From the NCBI GenBank assembly GCA_959601495.1, contig CAUGPT010000015.1:1-46512 (forward strand): a stretch of 46,512 bases of DNA. The letters are read 5' to 3'. Under the pieces are notes generated by a model. That model saw only the letters and a list, made by a program, of their open reading frames with translations. It was not told where the DNA came from and did no database searches. The translations under genes and the position numbers were made by a program. Positions 25,009 to 33,849 of this stretch are shown one piece after another (positions within the stretch are counted from its first letter, which is position 1; each line of letters opens with the position of its first letter). Source of the DNA: Avispirillum sp959601495. Its GTDB lineage: Bacteria; Bacillota; Clostridia; Oscillospirales; CAG-272.

Positions 25009-27645
25009 TCAGGTGCCGGAGTTCTTTTTGCCGGAGGATGCGGCTGCGAGCAGCGCGCCGCACAAAAGCACCGTTGTAACACCGAGCAGTATGTAAAGCA
25101 CCGGCGGAGGGTTTGACAGCTTTGTATCTGAAGCATACGTGCTGAGCGACGAAAATGCGCTGCGCAGATCTTCGTACACCTCGTCGCAGTGCGCCTTCTC
25201 CTCATCGGGAGTGCAAAGCGCCTCGGCGGCGTCGTTCATGGCGTTTCTCAGCTTTTTGACCGATTCCTTTGTGTAACCGTCAACATTTGCATTGCTGCAT
25301 TTTCTGTAATATGCGTCAAGCTCGCTCCTGTCCGCCTGAGTAACGCCGATCCTCATATCAAGTGCGCAGAGGCGGTAAAGTTCGGTGGTATCACCGTCTT
25401 TGGTATACATATCGCCGTCTTTGCTGCTTTCGCAGACCGCAAGCGAAAGCCCGCTGTCTGCCTCGGAAGCATCTGCAAACAGCACATACTCCGTATCGGC
25501 AGCCGCCTCAAAGCTGAGATCAAGCACCATGCTGCCGTAGAGCCCGGCACCGTCGACAACGGTCTCCGCTATAAGCTCCTCCGGTGTGATACCGTCGCTG
25601 TCAAGAGTATAAATACCGACACGTGTGCCTGCGGGCAGACTGCCGGACAAAGTGACGGACGTGACGCTGCCGGCGGCGGGAAGCGAAAACTTCTGATAAA
25701 CGCTGCTGCCGCCGAATACTCCGCGATCCTCGCGGTCCGTAAGGCTGAAGTCATATCCTGATACGGTTTTTGAAAGACGGGAGGAAGCTCTTGAAAGTTC
25801 CTCTGCCGCTTTTTCCTTTTCCGCGCTGCCCTCGCGGCGGGCAGCCGACGCAGTGTCAAGCGCTGCCGTGAAGCGGGAAGCGGAAACGGAGGTGCATCCC
25901 TCTGTGGAAAGAAGTCCCGCATGACCGAGAGCTGCCTCAAGCTTTTGATCCGCGGCGGCGGCAGAAGCAATATTTGCCGCATCATCCGAAAGGGTGACGG
26001 TGACCTCAGAAGTACCCGCGGGGGCGGTGACAACACCCGTTTCGCCGTCAAAGCCGCACGACGCGTCCTCAATACTGCCCGCGAAAGCGCTGAGTTCAAG
26101 GCGTATCGAAGCGCTGCCGGCGGAGGATATGGAAAATTTCAAAACATTCTTATCGCAGCTTACCGTAACGGACGTATTTTTCGTGCCCGTAACGCGCGAA
26201 ATGCTCATTTCATCCGCTCCGGCGAATATATTTGCGCCGAGACCCGCGCCTACGGTGAGAGTGTCGGTGTCGGAATCAAAGCAGACAAACGCTGCCGCAA
26301 GATTGTTGCCGTCCCACGCGGAATACGACGCAGCCGCGGCTGCATCCTTTGCCATGTTGCCCAAAATTCCCGTTCCCGCAACGCCGAGAGCAAGATTTTC
26401 CACATACCACCTGCTGAGCACGGAGGCGCTGCTGTCGCTGAATTCAAAGTACAGAACGCCGTCCTCGGCACCGAGTGTGCTTCTCCAGTCAACGCCGCTC
26501 TTTGTAAGACTCAGTGTGTCGGCGGCAGTCCATGTGCACGGCAGTATTTTCGCCGTGCGGTCTGCAACCGAGCTGACGCCCGCGGAAAGCTTTTCCAGAG
26601 AGACTCTGATGTCCGTATATTCGTCGCCGTTTCCGATTCCGCTGCCGAGGCGGTTTTCCGCACGCGCGATCACGGCAAGGGCGCGCGCGCCGGCGCTGAG
26701 CTCGCTCATGGCGTTTATATTTTCGTCAAAGGAATAATAGTCGGGGTCTTCTTTCTCAGAGTACAGATATTCGCCGCCGGAGCACCGTCTGATGCGGGAT
26801 GCGATGGTGTTGAGCCTGTCGACAAGCTCTTCGTGTATCGCGTCGTAGCTGTAGCGTGTTGTTCTGTTCTCGGTATACTCCGTAACTAGCTGACAAAGCT
26901 CGTATGCCGTCATGCTCTCAATATCAAGCTCTTCTACGGATACTCCCGCTCTGCCTATCCGATCGGAAATGATCTTCTGATAGTACAGCGTGCGTATCTC
27001 AGCCGCGGCATCGGGAAGAGAAGCAAATATCGATGTCTCGGAAATTATGGCGTCCCAGTGATGCTTCATATGCTCCGTGTGGGCATCGAAATCAACTTCC
27101 GCAAGCTCTGCCGCGGAGGGCTCGCTGTCGGGACAGTATACAACTGCCGCAAAATCGCAGGTAACGCTTTCGCCGTCCCGTACGGTCCCGGGCACCTCTC
27201 CCATAGGCACGGCATTCTTGAATTCGGGCAGCGCTGCGTCCGCACCGGTCTCATTGGTGAATACTATGCGCGTATATACGGCAACGATGTCTGACCCGTC
27301 GGAAACCGTGTCCGCAAACTGAGTAACGGTGCAGGAAAGCCCATGTGCCGTCACGCTTTTGATAACGAACGCGGGATATATTTCGCCGTCCTCAAGACGG
27401 GAGATCGTTCCCGGCAGAATGCCGAAGGATACTCGGCTGCCGCCCGCATTTTCAAATACCGCCTCGGAATTGATCGTTACGGGAAGGCTGTCCCAGCCGA
27501 TATAATTCGAAACTGACTGCACAAAATCGCTTTTCAGAACGGTCTTGCCCTCATCCCCCGCCGCAGAAACGGCGACGGCTGAGAGGACCGAAGAAAGGCA
27601 CAGAAAAGCGGCGGTAAAGTATATCAAAAGCTTGCGAAAATTCAT
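25009..27645 (-). CDS. Large secreted, C-terminally anchored surface protein with FIVAR-like segments
   Basis: About 878 aa from the ATG at 27645. Signal peptide at 1-30 (FRKLLIYFTAAFLCLSSVLSAVAVSA) and a C-terminal transmembrane helix with a basic tail (VLYILLGVTTVLLCGALLAAASSGKKNSGT). Between them are a mostly helical N-terminal half that resembles glycoside-hydrolase-like helical folds only loosely, a beta-sandwich-like part near 640-760 (YQKFSLPAAGSVTSVTLSG), and a FIVAR-like segment near 775-835 (LDAYYRKCSNANVDGYTKES). No catalytic motif is evident. A start 14 codons upstream would push the signal peptide inward and is unlikely. It is divergent from the dockerin protein gene, so both probably act at the cell surface on glycans. 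Confidence 0.7.
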   Translation of the reverse strand: MNFRKLLIYFTAAFLCLSSVLSAVAVSAAGDEGKTVLKSDFVQSVSNYIGWDSLPVTINSEAVFENAGGSRVSFGILPGTISRLEDGEIYPAFVIKSVTAHGLSCTVTQFADTVSDGSDIVAVYTRIVFTNETGADAALPEFKNAVPMGEVPGTVRDGESVTCDFAAVVYCPDSEPSAAELAEVDFDAHTEHMKHHWDAIISETSIFASLPDAAAEIRTLYYQKIISDRIGRAGVSVEELDIESMTAYELCQLVTEYTENRTTRYSYDAIHEELVDRLNTIASRIRRCSGGEYLYSEKEDPDYYSFDENINAMSELSAGARALAVIARAENRLGSGIGNGDEYTDIRVSLEKLSAGVSSVADRTAKILPCTWTAADTLSLTKSGVDWRSTLGAEDGVLYFEFSDSSASVLSRWYVENLALGVAGTGILGNMAKDAAAAASYSAWDGNNLAAAFVCFDSDTDTLTVGAGLGANIFAGADEMSISRVTGTKNTSVTVSCDKNVLKFSISSAGSASIRLELSAFAGSIEDASCGFDGETGVVTAPAGTSEVTVTLSDDAANIASAAAADQKLEAALGHAGLLSTEGCTSVSASRFTAALDTASAARREGSAEKEKAAEELSRASSRLSKTVSGYDFSLTDREDRGVFGGSSVYQKFSLPAAGSVTSVTLSGSLPAGTRVGIYTLDSDGITPEELIAETVVDGAGLYGSMVLDLSFEAAADTEYVLFADASEADSGLSLAVCESSKDGDMYTKDGDTTELYRLCALDMRIGVTQADRSELDAYYRKCSNANVDGYTKESVKKLRNAMNDAAEALCTPDEEKAHCDEVYEDLRSAFSSLSTYASDTKLSNPPPVLYILLGVTTVLLCGALLAAASSGKKNSGT

Positions 27646-27696
27646 ATATATTGTCACTTTCAGGTATTTTATCTGTTTTTGGGGCATATCATGTAT

Positions 27697-27725
27697 ATTA
27701 TAATCGCAGGCGGCGTCTGTGTCAA
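27697..27725 (-). promoter_or_regulatory. Consensus sigma-A promoter of the 25009-27645 gene
   Basis: On the minus strand TTGACA (27720-27725), 17-bp spacer, TATAAT (27697-27702): a perfect match. Confidence 0.85.
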
Positions 27726-27804
27726 TCGTCGCGGAGCTTTATTTACATGTGCGACAAAAACGCGCGGAAAAAACGTTAAAAATGCACATATTTTTTTGCA
27801 TATA

Positions 27805-27833
27805 TTGACTGCATTCGGGTTGTATGCTACAAT
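27805..27833 (+). promoter_or_regulatory. Sigma-A promoter of the dockerin-SGNH gene
   Basis: TTGACT (27805-27810), 17-bp spacer, TACAAT (27828-27833), about 30 bases upstream of the start codon; back to back with the minus-strand promoter at 27697-27725. Confidence 0.8.
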
Positions 27834-27872
27834 TATACATGATTTCTTATATATTCCGAAAGGAAATGAACC

Positions 27873-30842
27873 ATGAAAAAACTTTTGTCAGTTTTGCTTT
27901 GCGCGGTTATGCTTGCGGGCACCGTGCTTGCCGCGGTACCGGGCGCGGCTCAGGTATCGGACTACAATAAGCTTACCGAAGCGCCTGCCGATCTTGCGGG
28001 TGCCGTCGGTAGTTACGACTCCTATCTTGACGCCGCAAAGATCGAGATCGCGGCGGGCGGCAGCGCAGCGTTTACGATTTCCGGCACAGGCTCGGAGGAT
28101 ACATACCTTATTGCAATGCTCCCCGCAGCATACGGTGCCGGGTCTGTCGGCATTACCGTCGGAGAGACAAGTGCCGCTCTTACTGCGTCGCACAAATTCA
28201 CCGCCGTTTCCGTAGGCAGCGCGGACAGCATTTCCGTAAGTATTGCGGCAGGCAGCGCCGATGTTGCCGTTTACCTGTACGGAACTGCGGGAGAGAGCCG
28301 CCGCGACGAAATGCTTGCGGCAGCCAACGGCAGCCTTAATAAGTACGACGAGGAATATCTCGACCTTGACACCTACGATGTCGCACGCTATACGAAGTAT
28401 TTCTGGGAGGGCGACCTTGTTTTCAACGAGTCGTTCTATCCCATCGAAGAGTCTGACGGCAGCATAAAGCCCATAACTCTCAACTACCCCGTCGACAAAG
28501 TCGTATCCGTCCGTAATTCATATCTCGATACCGAATACGTGTACGGAAAAGACTATAAGATCGAAGACGGAAAGCTTATCCTGACTCCGGATACCGCCGT
28601 CAATGTATATAAGTACACCGACGTGTACGGAAATACGCAGAAAAACTCTTCATGGAGAAAGATGCTGAACGGCGGGTATGCTTACTGCGGTCAGCACTCC
28701 ATGTTCTTCTACGGGTACTGCAACATTACATATACCACTACCGGCACATGGAACGGCACAGTCCCCGAGCAGAAGGGATTTCTCCTAAGTAACGCCCTCT
28801 CAAAGCTTGAAACAAAGGGACAGAATGTAAAGCTTCTCAGCATAGGCGACTCACTTGCAGGCGGCGCGAACGCCTCCGCAGACCTTGGCGCAAAGCCCTA
28901 TGCAGAGGTTTGGTGCGATATGATAGCAAGCGGACTGCGCCTGCGCTATTCCGATGCGAATATCGAGACGAGCACCATTGCGCAGGGCGGCGCTGATGCC
29001 TCCCTCTGCATTACCAAGATGGACGATATTATAGCATATGCCCCCGATCTTCTGTTTATAGAGTTCGGTACGAACGAGTGCATGCAGGGCGACAGCCCCA
29101 CGGCGGAAGGCAACTATATCGACACGCTGAAACAGGCGATCGCCGCCGTTAACGAGGCGCTGCCCGAGTGCGACATCGTGATCGTTGCTCCCCCCATTAC
29201 AAACCCCGTGTTCTTCCCCTCGAACTGGTTCTACGCATATGCGGATTCGCTGTACTCGATTGAGAGAGAGGGCGTGGCGATCGCAGATGTAACATCGGTA
29301 TATCAGTATATGCTCACAAACAAGAGATATATCGACATGAGCGGAGACTACCTGTGCCATCCCAGCGATTTCGGCTCGAGAGTCATCGTTCAGACGCTTC
29401 TTCGCACACTTGAAAGCGGAAACGAGCAGGACTACATAAACGGTCTTTCGGGCAGAATACTCAGATACAGATACGAAAACGAGTATTACGACGAGCAGTG
29501 GCAGGAGCTTTGCGCTATGGCGCAGACGGGCAGCGAGGCGATCGCAGCCTGCACAGGCGCGTCGGCCGCCTGCAGCGAATACGCCGCTCAGATCAAAAAG
29601 CTCTCCGCGGTAAAGACTATATCCGATATTCTCGCCGAGACCGAGATCGATGCCTCTTCGCTTATATTCAACATTCCGAAAACACTTGATCTTGTAAGCG
29701 AAAGCATTAACAATAATTACAAATATGATGCCGACGAGCCTGCTCTCGTCGCAACGGCGACTCTGATAAGATCTCCGCGCTTGATCTTTGACTATACAAA
29801 AGCCGAAACTGCGGCGAACGCGGAAGATTACAGCTATGCTGTGGTGACCCTGAAGCATCCCATGTCAAACCGAACCGCAGACTCTTCATTTTTGATGACA
29901 TTCAGTGTAAACGGAAACTCGGTTGAAGCAAGATCTGCAGCCATGTCCCGCAGCGACTCTTATGTTTCGTATATAGTCGACCTTACCGGCATCGACGGCT
30001 GGTCCGGTCGGATAACCGAACTTGATATGACCCTCTTCCAGCCCATAAAGGGCAGGGACACCATGTATATAAGCTCCGTTATGCTTTGTGCCGACATGAC
30101 AGAGGCGCGGGACGTCGCGATCGAGCGCGCAAGGATCGCAAACAAGCTCTCCGACGGAGTTGTAACAAAGCTTATTGCGGACGAAAGCGACGCGGCACTT
30201 CTGAAGACGGACGACGCTCGCACACTGCTTTTGGGTGACGCGGACGGAGACGGAGCCCTTAACGCAAGAGATATGCTTTACCTGAGACGTTATGTCGCAG
30301 ATGTTCCTGTAGGAATCGGGATTGATACGCTTGCAGCCGATATGGACGGCGACAGCGAGATCACCGCGGCAGACTGCCTGCTGCTGAGAAAAACGCTGGC
30401 AGGCGTTATCGACGAAGAAAACAAGACTCTCACGCCTCCGTCGGTAAGCTTCAGTGATGAAAAGCAGGCAGCGGCGATAGCCGTGGGCAGCGGAACGGCC
30501 GCAGTCACCGTTGATATGAGCGACGAAGGAGTGTCCGCGGACAGCTTCAGATACGTAAGCCTTTGCGCTGCGACCGCAAGCGGCAAGGCAATGAATGTGA
30601 CTGTTACCGTGACAACGGAAAACGGCAGTTATACGGACACGCTGACTATCGCCGAGAGCGATAAGTTCACGGCAGATACCGCGAGATTCGCAGATGCCGC
30701 GGGGAATATCACCTCGGTAAGATTTACGTTTGACGTTTCCGAAGGCGAGACGGTATACTTTGATTCGTTCGTACTGTCTCCCACCATCACAGCCGCAAGA
30801 AATGCCGAAACGGTCCGTATCGGCGCGGCAAACCTTATATGA
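27873..30842 (+). CDS. Secreted SGNH/GDSL hydrolase with a type I dockerin domain
   Basis: 989 aa. Signal peptide at 1-26. SGNH domain at about 320-510: LLSIGDSLAGG (block I, nucleophile Ser), IEFGTNEC (block III Asn), YLCHPSDFG (block V His). A beta domain follows at about 625-765. Dockerin at about 787-846 with two EF-hand-like repeats, LGDADGDGALNARDMLYLRR and AADMDGDSEITAADCLLLRK, Asp/Asn at the calcium positions. A second beta domain closes the protein, similar in layout to the first. Likely a carbohydrate esterase that docks on a cohesin scaffold; no cohesin gene is in the window. GAAAGG is nine bases before the ATG. Confidence 0.9.
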   Translation: MKKLLSVLLCAVMLAGTVLAAVPGAAQVSDYNKLTEAPADLAGAVGSYDSYLDAAKIEIAAGGSAAFTISGTGSEDTYLIAMLPAAYGAGSVGITVGETSAALTASHKFTAVSVGSADSISVSIAAGSADVAVYLYGTAGESRRDEMLAAANGSLNKYDEEYLDLDTYDVARYTKYFWEGDLVFNESFYPIEESDGSIKPITLNYPVDKVVSVRNSYLDTEYVYGKDYKIEDGKLILTPDTAVNVYKYTDVYGNTQKNSSWRKMLNGGYAYCGQHSMFFYGYCNITYTTTGTWNGTVPEQKGFLLSNALSKLETKGQNVKLLSIGDSLAGGANASADLGAKPYAEVWCDMIASGLRLRYSDANIETSTIAQGGADASLCITKMDDIIAYAPDLLFIEFGTNECMQGDSPTAEGNYIDTLKQAIAAVNEALPECDIVIVAPPITNPVFFPSNWFYAYADSLYSIEREGVAIADVTSVYQYMLTNKRYIDMSGDYLCHPSDFGSRVIVQTLLRTLESGNEQDYINGLSGRILRYRYENEYYDEQWQELCAMAQTGSEAIAACTGASAACSEYAAQIKKLSAVKTISDILAETEIDASSLIFNIPKTLDLVSESINNNYKYDADEPALVATATLIRSPRLIFDYTKAETAANAEDYSYAVVTLKHPMSNRTADSSFLMTFSVNGNSVEARSAAMSRSDSYVSYIVDLTGIDGWSGRITELDMTLFQPIKGRDTMYISSVMLCADMTEARDVAIERARIANKLSDGVVTKLIADESDAALLKTDDARTLLLGDADGDGALNARDMLYLRRYVADVPVGIGIDTLAADMDGDSEITAADCLLLRKTLAGVIDEENKTLTPPSVSFSDEKQAAAIAVGSGTAAVTVDMSDEGVSADSFRYVSLCAATASGKAMNVTVTVTTENGSYTDTLTIAESDKFTADTARFADAAGNITSVRFTFDVSEGETVYFDSFVLSPTITAARNAETVRIGAANLI

Positions 30843-30855
30843 CCACATCATAAAC

Positions 30856-30887
30856 AAAGCGCCGCAGGCATTGCCTGCGGCGCTTTT
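30856..30887. terminator. Bidirectional terminator between convergent genes
   Basis: GCGCCGCAGGC, loop ATT, GCCTGCGGCGC with TTTT on the plus side and CTTTGTTT on the minus side. Confidence 0.9.
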
Positions 30888-30925
30888 ACCGTGCGGCTCA
30901 CGGCTGCGCGAAACCTTTGCTTTGT

Positions 30926-31345
30926 CTATTCGTCATCGTCGTCCGACGACTTTTTGTCCGCGGCCTTGATCAGAAGATCCATAAGCCGCCGGGAGCATAC
31001 TGCCATGCTTTCGATATGTATACGGTCGCCCTCGGCGAAGACTGTAAACGAATCCGTGTTCTGAACGATTTTGTCTATCCGGTCAAACTCATATCTTTTT
31101 CGCTTGCCGAACATGGTTGAATACTCGAATATCTTGTCGTTCACGACCCAAATTTTCTGATTGTTGTAGCACAGAAACGCCGCCGCTGCAAGAGGCAGCA
31201 GCAGTATATCGGCTGCCGCCGCGGCATAGTATCCGGAAACTATGGCAAAAACCGTGATCGCCGCGGCCGATGCCGCAAGAAAGATCCCGAGCCCGAAGAC
31301 CAAACCCGGCAGATGCATGTCAGCTTCGTCTTTTTCTCTTTTCAT
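30926..31345 (-). CDS. Small membrane protein with a PH-like cytoplasmic domain (unknown function)
   Basis: 139 aa. Two transmembrane helices (about 12-35 and 39-58) are followed by IWVVNDKIFEYSTMFGKRKRYEFDRIDKI, a strand pattern like bacterial PH (bPH-type) domains, and an acidic end (SSDDDDE). I do not recognise a named family. GGAGG is seven bases before the ATG. It ends in TAG, which shows that this organism uses TAG as a stop. A TCTGCCG/CGGCAGA hairpin with T6 on the plus strand lies just upstream (31361-31381). Probably co-transcribed with the sialidase-fold gene 96 bases upstream. Confidence 0.7.
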   Translation of the reverse strand: MKREKDEADMHLPGLVFGLGIFLAASAAAITVFAIVSGYYAAAAADILLLPLAAAAFLCYNNQKIWVVNDKIFEYSTMFGKRKRYEFDRIDKIVQNTDSFTVFAEGDRIHIESMAVCSRRLMDLLIKAADKKSSDDDDE

Positions 31346-31441
31346 ATTTATCCTCCGTTCTCTGCCGTCGGCAGATTTTTTATTTATATCCCCTTATCCC
31401 GCAGCAAACAGCGCGGCGGGACACGGAAAGCACTTTCCTCT

Positions 31442-32539
31442 TTACTCACCGCGGCAAACGGCATAGCGGCGCGCATACAGCTGACGCTTTCTGCCGTCGG
31501 GCGCGTCTATAAGCGCTTTGGGATCGTCAAACACAATTGTGATCTCCCCGGGCCTTGACTCTACGATCGTATTGTAGCCCGAGGGCGAATTTCCCCACTT
31601 GCCATAGCATTCTTCCACCATACACGGTTTGCTCCATGTGCGTCCGCCGTCGTCGGAAAACAGGAGCACGTTGTGCTCGTGCCCGGTAGTCAGCGCGAGG
31701 GTCCCATCCGCCATTTTAATGACCTTGGGCAGAACGCCCCAGGAGCATATTTCATACGGCGCCTCCCACGTTTTGCCGAAATCATACGAATGGGTGCAAT
31801 ACAGGGGAGAGACGACCTCGTGACCGCCCGTGCGCAGTATCATGCAGAGATGCCCGGGCTCAACCTCAATGCAGTAAGGCTCACAGTAGCCCTCGGCGTT
31901 GATGTCCGCAATGGGATATGTCTGCACATCGGCAACGGTTGAAACGAATTCCCAGCTCTCTCCTTTGTCATGGGAGACAAGAGTCCATACACGATAAAGA
32001 TAGAACTTGTATCCGCAGTTTTTGTCAAAGTACGGGCACAGCGTCGTGTCGTCCTTGAACTGACCGTACATCATGGAGAGGATGTCGCCGTTTGAAAGCT
32101 CCAGAAGCTGAACGCAGCAGCCCGCGAAGGCGTTGCCGGAGTCGCCGAAGCCGAAGGACAGGCGCGGAATGTCCACCTTGCAAAAACCTGTTTCCACCCT
32201 GCCACAGGCAACGTCGTCAAAGGTCTTTGCACGGTAAACTGCGGCATAGAACGGTATTTTTTCCGCGTCGCGGTCGAAGATCGAAGTGTATACGGCGTTT
32301 TCAAAGCCCATGGCAATAAACGTGCCGTCCGAAAGGCGAATGAACGGCGGCGTGGGGCGTCCCGCGGGCAGATCGGTCTTTTCCCATGTGAGACCGTTGT
32401 CGGATGACAAAAGCGCGTGCGATCCGTCAGCAGAGCCGTAAGGGACAAAAATTCTACCGTCGCCGGAAAGAGTCTCGTTGCAGGCAAAATTGCCGAGACC
32501 GAAGCATTCTTCCGATAAAAGCTTAAGTGAGTATTTCAT
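31442..32539 (-). CDS. Sialidase-fold (BNR-repeat) protein, cytoplasmic
   Basis: 365 aa. Four Asp-box motifs mark a six-bladed propeller: LLSSDNGLTWE, LVSHDKGESWE, THSYDFGKTWE and FSDDGGRTWS. An Arg near PFIRLSDG and one in MILRTGGHE could be members of the sialidase Arg triad, but I cannot confirm all three. There is no signal peptide, so it should act inside the cell, perhaps on imported oligosaccharides. The ATG at 32539 has GGAGG eight bases upstream; a longer 381-aa version lacks such a site. Confidence 0.8.
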   Translation of the reverse strand: MKYSLKLLSEECFGLGNFACNETLSGDGRIFVPYGSADGSHALLSSDNGLTWEKTDLPAGRPTPPFIRLSDGTFIAMGFENAVYTSIFDRDAEKIPFYAAVYRAKTFDDVACGRVETGFCKVDIPRLSFGFGDSGNAFAGCCVQLLELSNGDILSMMYGQFKDDTTLCPYFDKNCGYKFYLYRVWTLVSHDKGESWEFVSTVADVQTYPIADINAEGYCEPYCIEVEPGHLCMILRTGGHEVVSPLYCTHSYDFGKTWEAPYEICSWGVLPKVIKMADGTLALTTGHEHNVLLFSDDGGRTWSKPCMVEECYGKWGNSPSGYNTIVESRPGEITIVFDDPKALIDAPDGRKRQLYARRYAVCRGE

Positions 32540-32615
32540 AATACCGTCCTCCGGTGTCAGAATGCGGTTTTGGCCGCGCCGCGGCAAAAACCAAACTTCG
32601 TTATAGCGTAATGCT

Positions 32616-32644
32616 ATTATGACAGATCAGCGCTCTAAAGTCAA
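32616..32644 (-). promoter_or_regulatory. Sigma-A promoter of the sialidase-fold gene
   Basis: On the minus strand TTGACT (32639-32644), 17-bp spacer, CATAAT (32616-32621). Confidence 0.7.
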
Positions 32645-32659
32645 TAGCGACGGCACCGA

Positions 32660-33310
32660 AAACCCGATTTTTTTGCCCACAGGCGCCTTTGCCCCGGCGC
32701 GGCGCAAACGCCGCAGAGTCCGCGTCAAGTGCACCGTGAATTTCCGCGCGCCATGCTCCGTGATCTCGGTGCGCCCCGCACCGCGTGATCTCGCACCACG
32801 TCCATGTAAGATCCTGCGCCCTGCGCCCGTCACGGTTGCAAGCGCCGCCGACATTTTTCCGCCGACCGCTCCCGCACGTACCTTTAACCGGCACCGCTGC
32901 CCGCACAATCGGCTGCGACTGCTCACGCACTGTCCCCGCGCACCGTATCCCGCGTGTTTCTGCGACCGTTTCCGCATCGCTGCGCCGTCCGCTCCTATCC
33001 CGTGCCTTTATTCATATCTTCAAATACGCGCGTATCTCATCCTTGCGCGGTTTTCCGCTCTGCCGACCGCTCCCGCGCCTCCTTTGCGCACCGTCTCGGG
33101 CATACCGACTGCCGCCCCCGTCGTGCTGGTGCGCTTTGCCCTGCCGCTCCGCACGTTTTTGCCCCCACCGTGAGAGTGCTGCTTCGCTCCCCGCCGCTTC
33201 TGCCGGTACCTTCACCTCGCGCCGCCGCACGGACGTCTTTATAGTTCTTCGTCCCTTCCTTTGTATTTTTTCGTGCACCGCTGCCGCACTATACGCAGCT
33301 TCACAAAAAA
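32660..33310. other. Non-coding, strongly C-rich stretch
   Basis: About 650 bp in which the plus strand is rich in C and poor in G, with overlapping long ORFs in several frames but no ribosome binding site, no recognisable protein and Arg/Pro/Ala-dominated translations. I see no repeat or RNA fold. It may be a decayed gene or a transferred fragment. Confidence 0.5.
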
Positions 33311-33314
33311 ACAG

Positions 33315-33343
33315 TTGACATATGCCGCCGCTTGTGCTAAAAT
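33315..33343 (+). promoter_or_regulatory. Sigma-A promoter of the tRNA gene
   Basis: TTGACA (33315-33320), 17-bp spacer, TAAAAT (33338-33343). Confidence 0.85.
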
Positions 33344-33412
33344 ATATTGGCAATTTGAGATGACGCGCCTTATACAATCGGCGCGGAATATATGCGTCAT
33401 ATAATTTAATAT

Positions 33413-33489
33413 CGGGGTGTGGCTCAGTTCGGTAGAGCGCTTGGTTCGGGACCAAGAGGCCGCTGGTTCAAATCCAGTCACTCCGACCA
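33413..33489 (+). tRNA. tRNA-Pro (anticodon CGG)
   Basis: 77 nt including an encoded CCA. Acceptor CGGGGTG/CACTCCG with one G-T pair, D stem GCTC/GAGC, anticodon stem CTTGG/CCAAG with loop TTCGGGA (anticodon CGG at 34-36), T stem GCTGG/CCAGT with loop TTCAAAT. It reads the proline codon CCG. A terminator hairpin follows at once. Confidence 0.97.
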
Positions 33490-33493
33490 ACGC

Positions 33494-33546
33494 AAAAACC
33501 GCTTAAATCCTTAGGTTTCAAGGGATTTGAGCGGTTTTCTTTTTCT
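33494..33546 (+). terminator. Intrinsic terminator of tRNA-Pro
   Basis: AACCGCTTAAATCC (33498-33511) pairs with GGATTTGAGCGGTT (33523-33536), then TTCTTTTTC. Confidence 0.85.
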
Positions 33547-33670
33547 TGTTTTTAATCAGTTTTCGCCTGTTTTTAAAGAAAAATGATGTCAAAATTGATG
33601 TCACGAATTAAGAAAAGAATCGAGCTGCTCGGCTACGTCGTCGAGGCGGCTCTCTTATGTGTGTATATAC

Positions 33671-33687
33671 ATCCGGTCACTCCGACC
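33671..33687 (+). repeat. Duplicate of the tRNA-Pro 3' end (candidate attachment-site remnant)
   Basis: This 17-base stretch matches 33472-33488 at 16 of 17 positions (ATCC-x-GTCACTCCGACC). Direct repeats of a tRNA 3' end are the usual trace of tyrosine-integrase elements. The 199 bp between copies hold no complete gene. A short frame ending NDVKIDVTN at 33573-33610 could be an integrase tail, but that is too short to call. Downstream to 33807 I see only a CGGCAAGC/GCTTGCCG hairpin. Confidence 0.55.
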
Positions 33688-33807
33688 GAAAACCGGCAAG
33701 CGTCGCCGGATGCTTGCCGATTTTACTTATTCACTTTTCCGTGGGATGTTTACCGCGCAACAAAAAGTAATAATTGATTTTCACGCGACAAACAGTTTGT
33801 GCCATCA

Positions 33808-33846
33808 AAAAAAGCCTCTGCGGGCCATTAGCCTGCAGAGGCGTTT
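33808..33846 (-). terminator. Intrinsic terminator of the sigma-factor partner gene
   Basis: On the minus strand GCCTCTGCAGGC/GCCCGCAGAGGC (one G-T pair) followed by TTTTTTT; it lies just past the stop codon at 33850. Confidence 0.9.
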
Positions 33847-33849
33847 TCT

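Noticed and set aside
31361..31381. Plus-strand terminator in an otherwise minus-strand operon
   Set aside because: No plus-strand gene lies upstream, so it is noted only as a hairpin before the ribosome site of the 139-aa gene.
32619..33455. Several ORFs of 95-185 codons on both strands
   Set aside because: Arg/Pro/Ala-rich translations with no start context and no family features; explained by high C content.
33239..33490. Minus-strand ORF translating to VGVTGFEPAASWSRTKR
   Set aside because: This is the reverse translation of the tRNA-Pro gene, a frequent false protein in databases.
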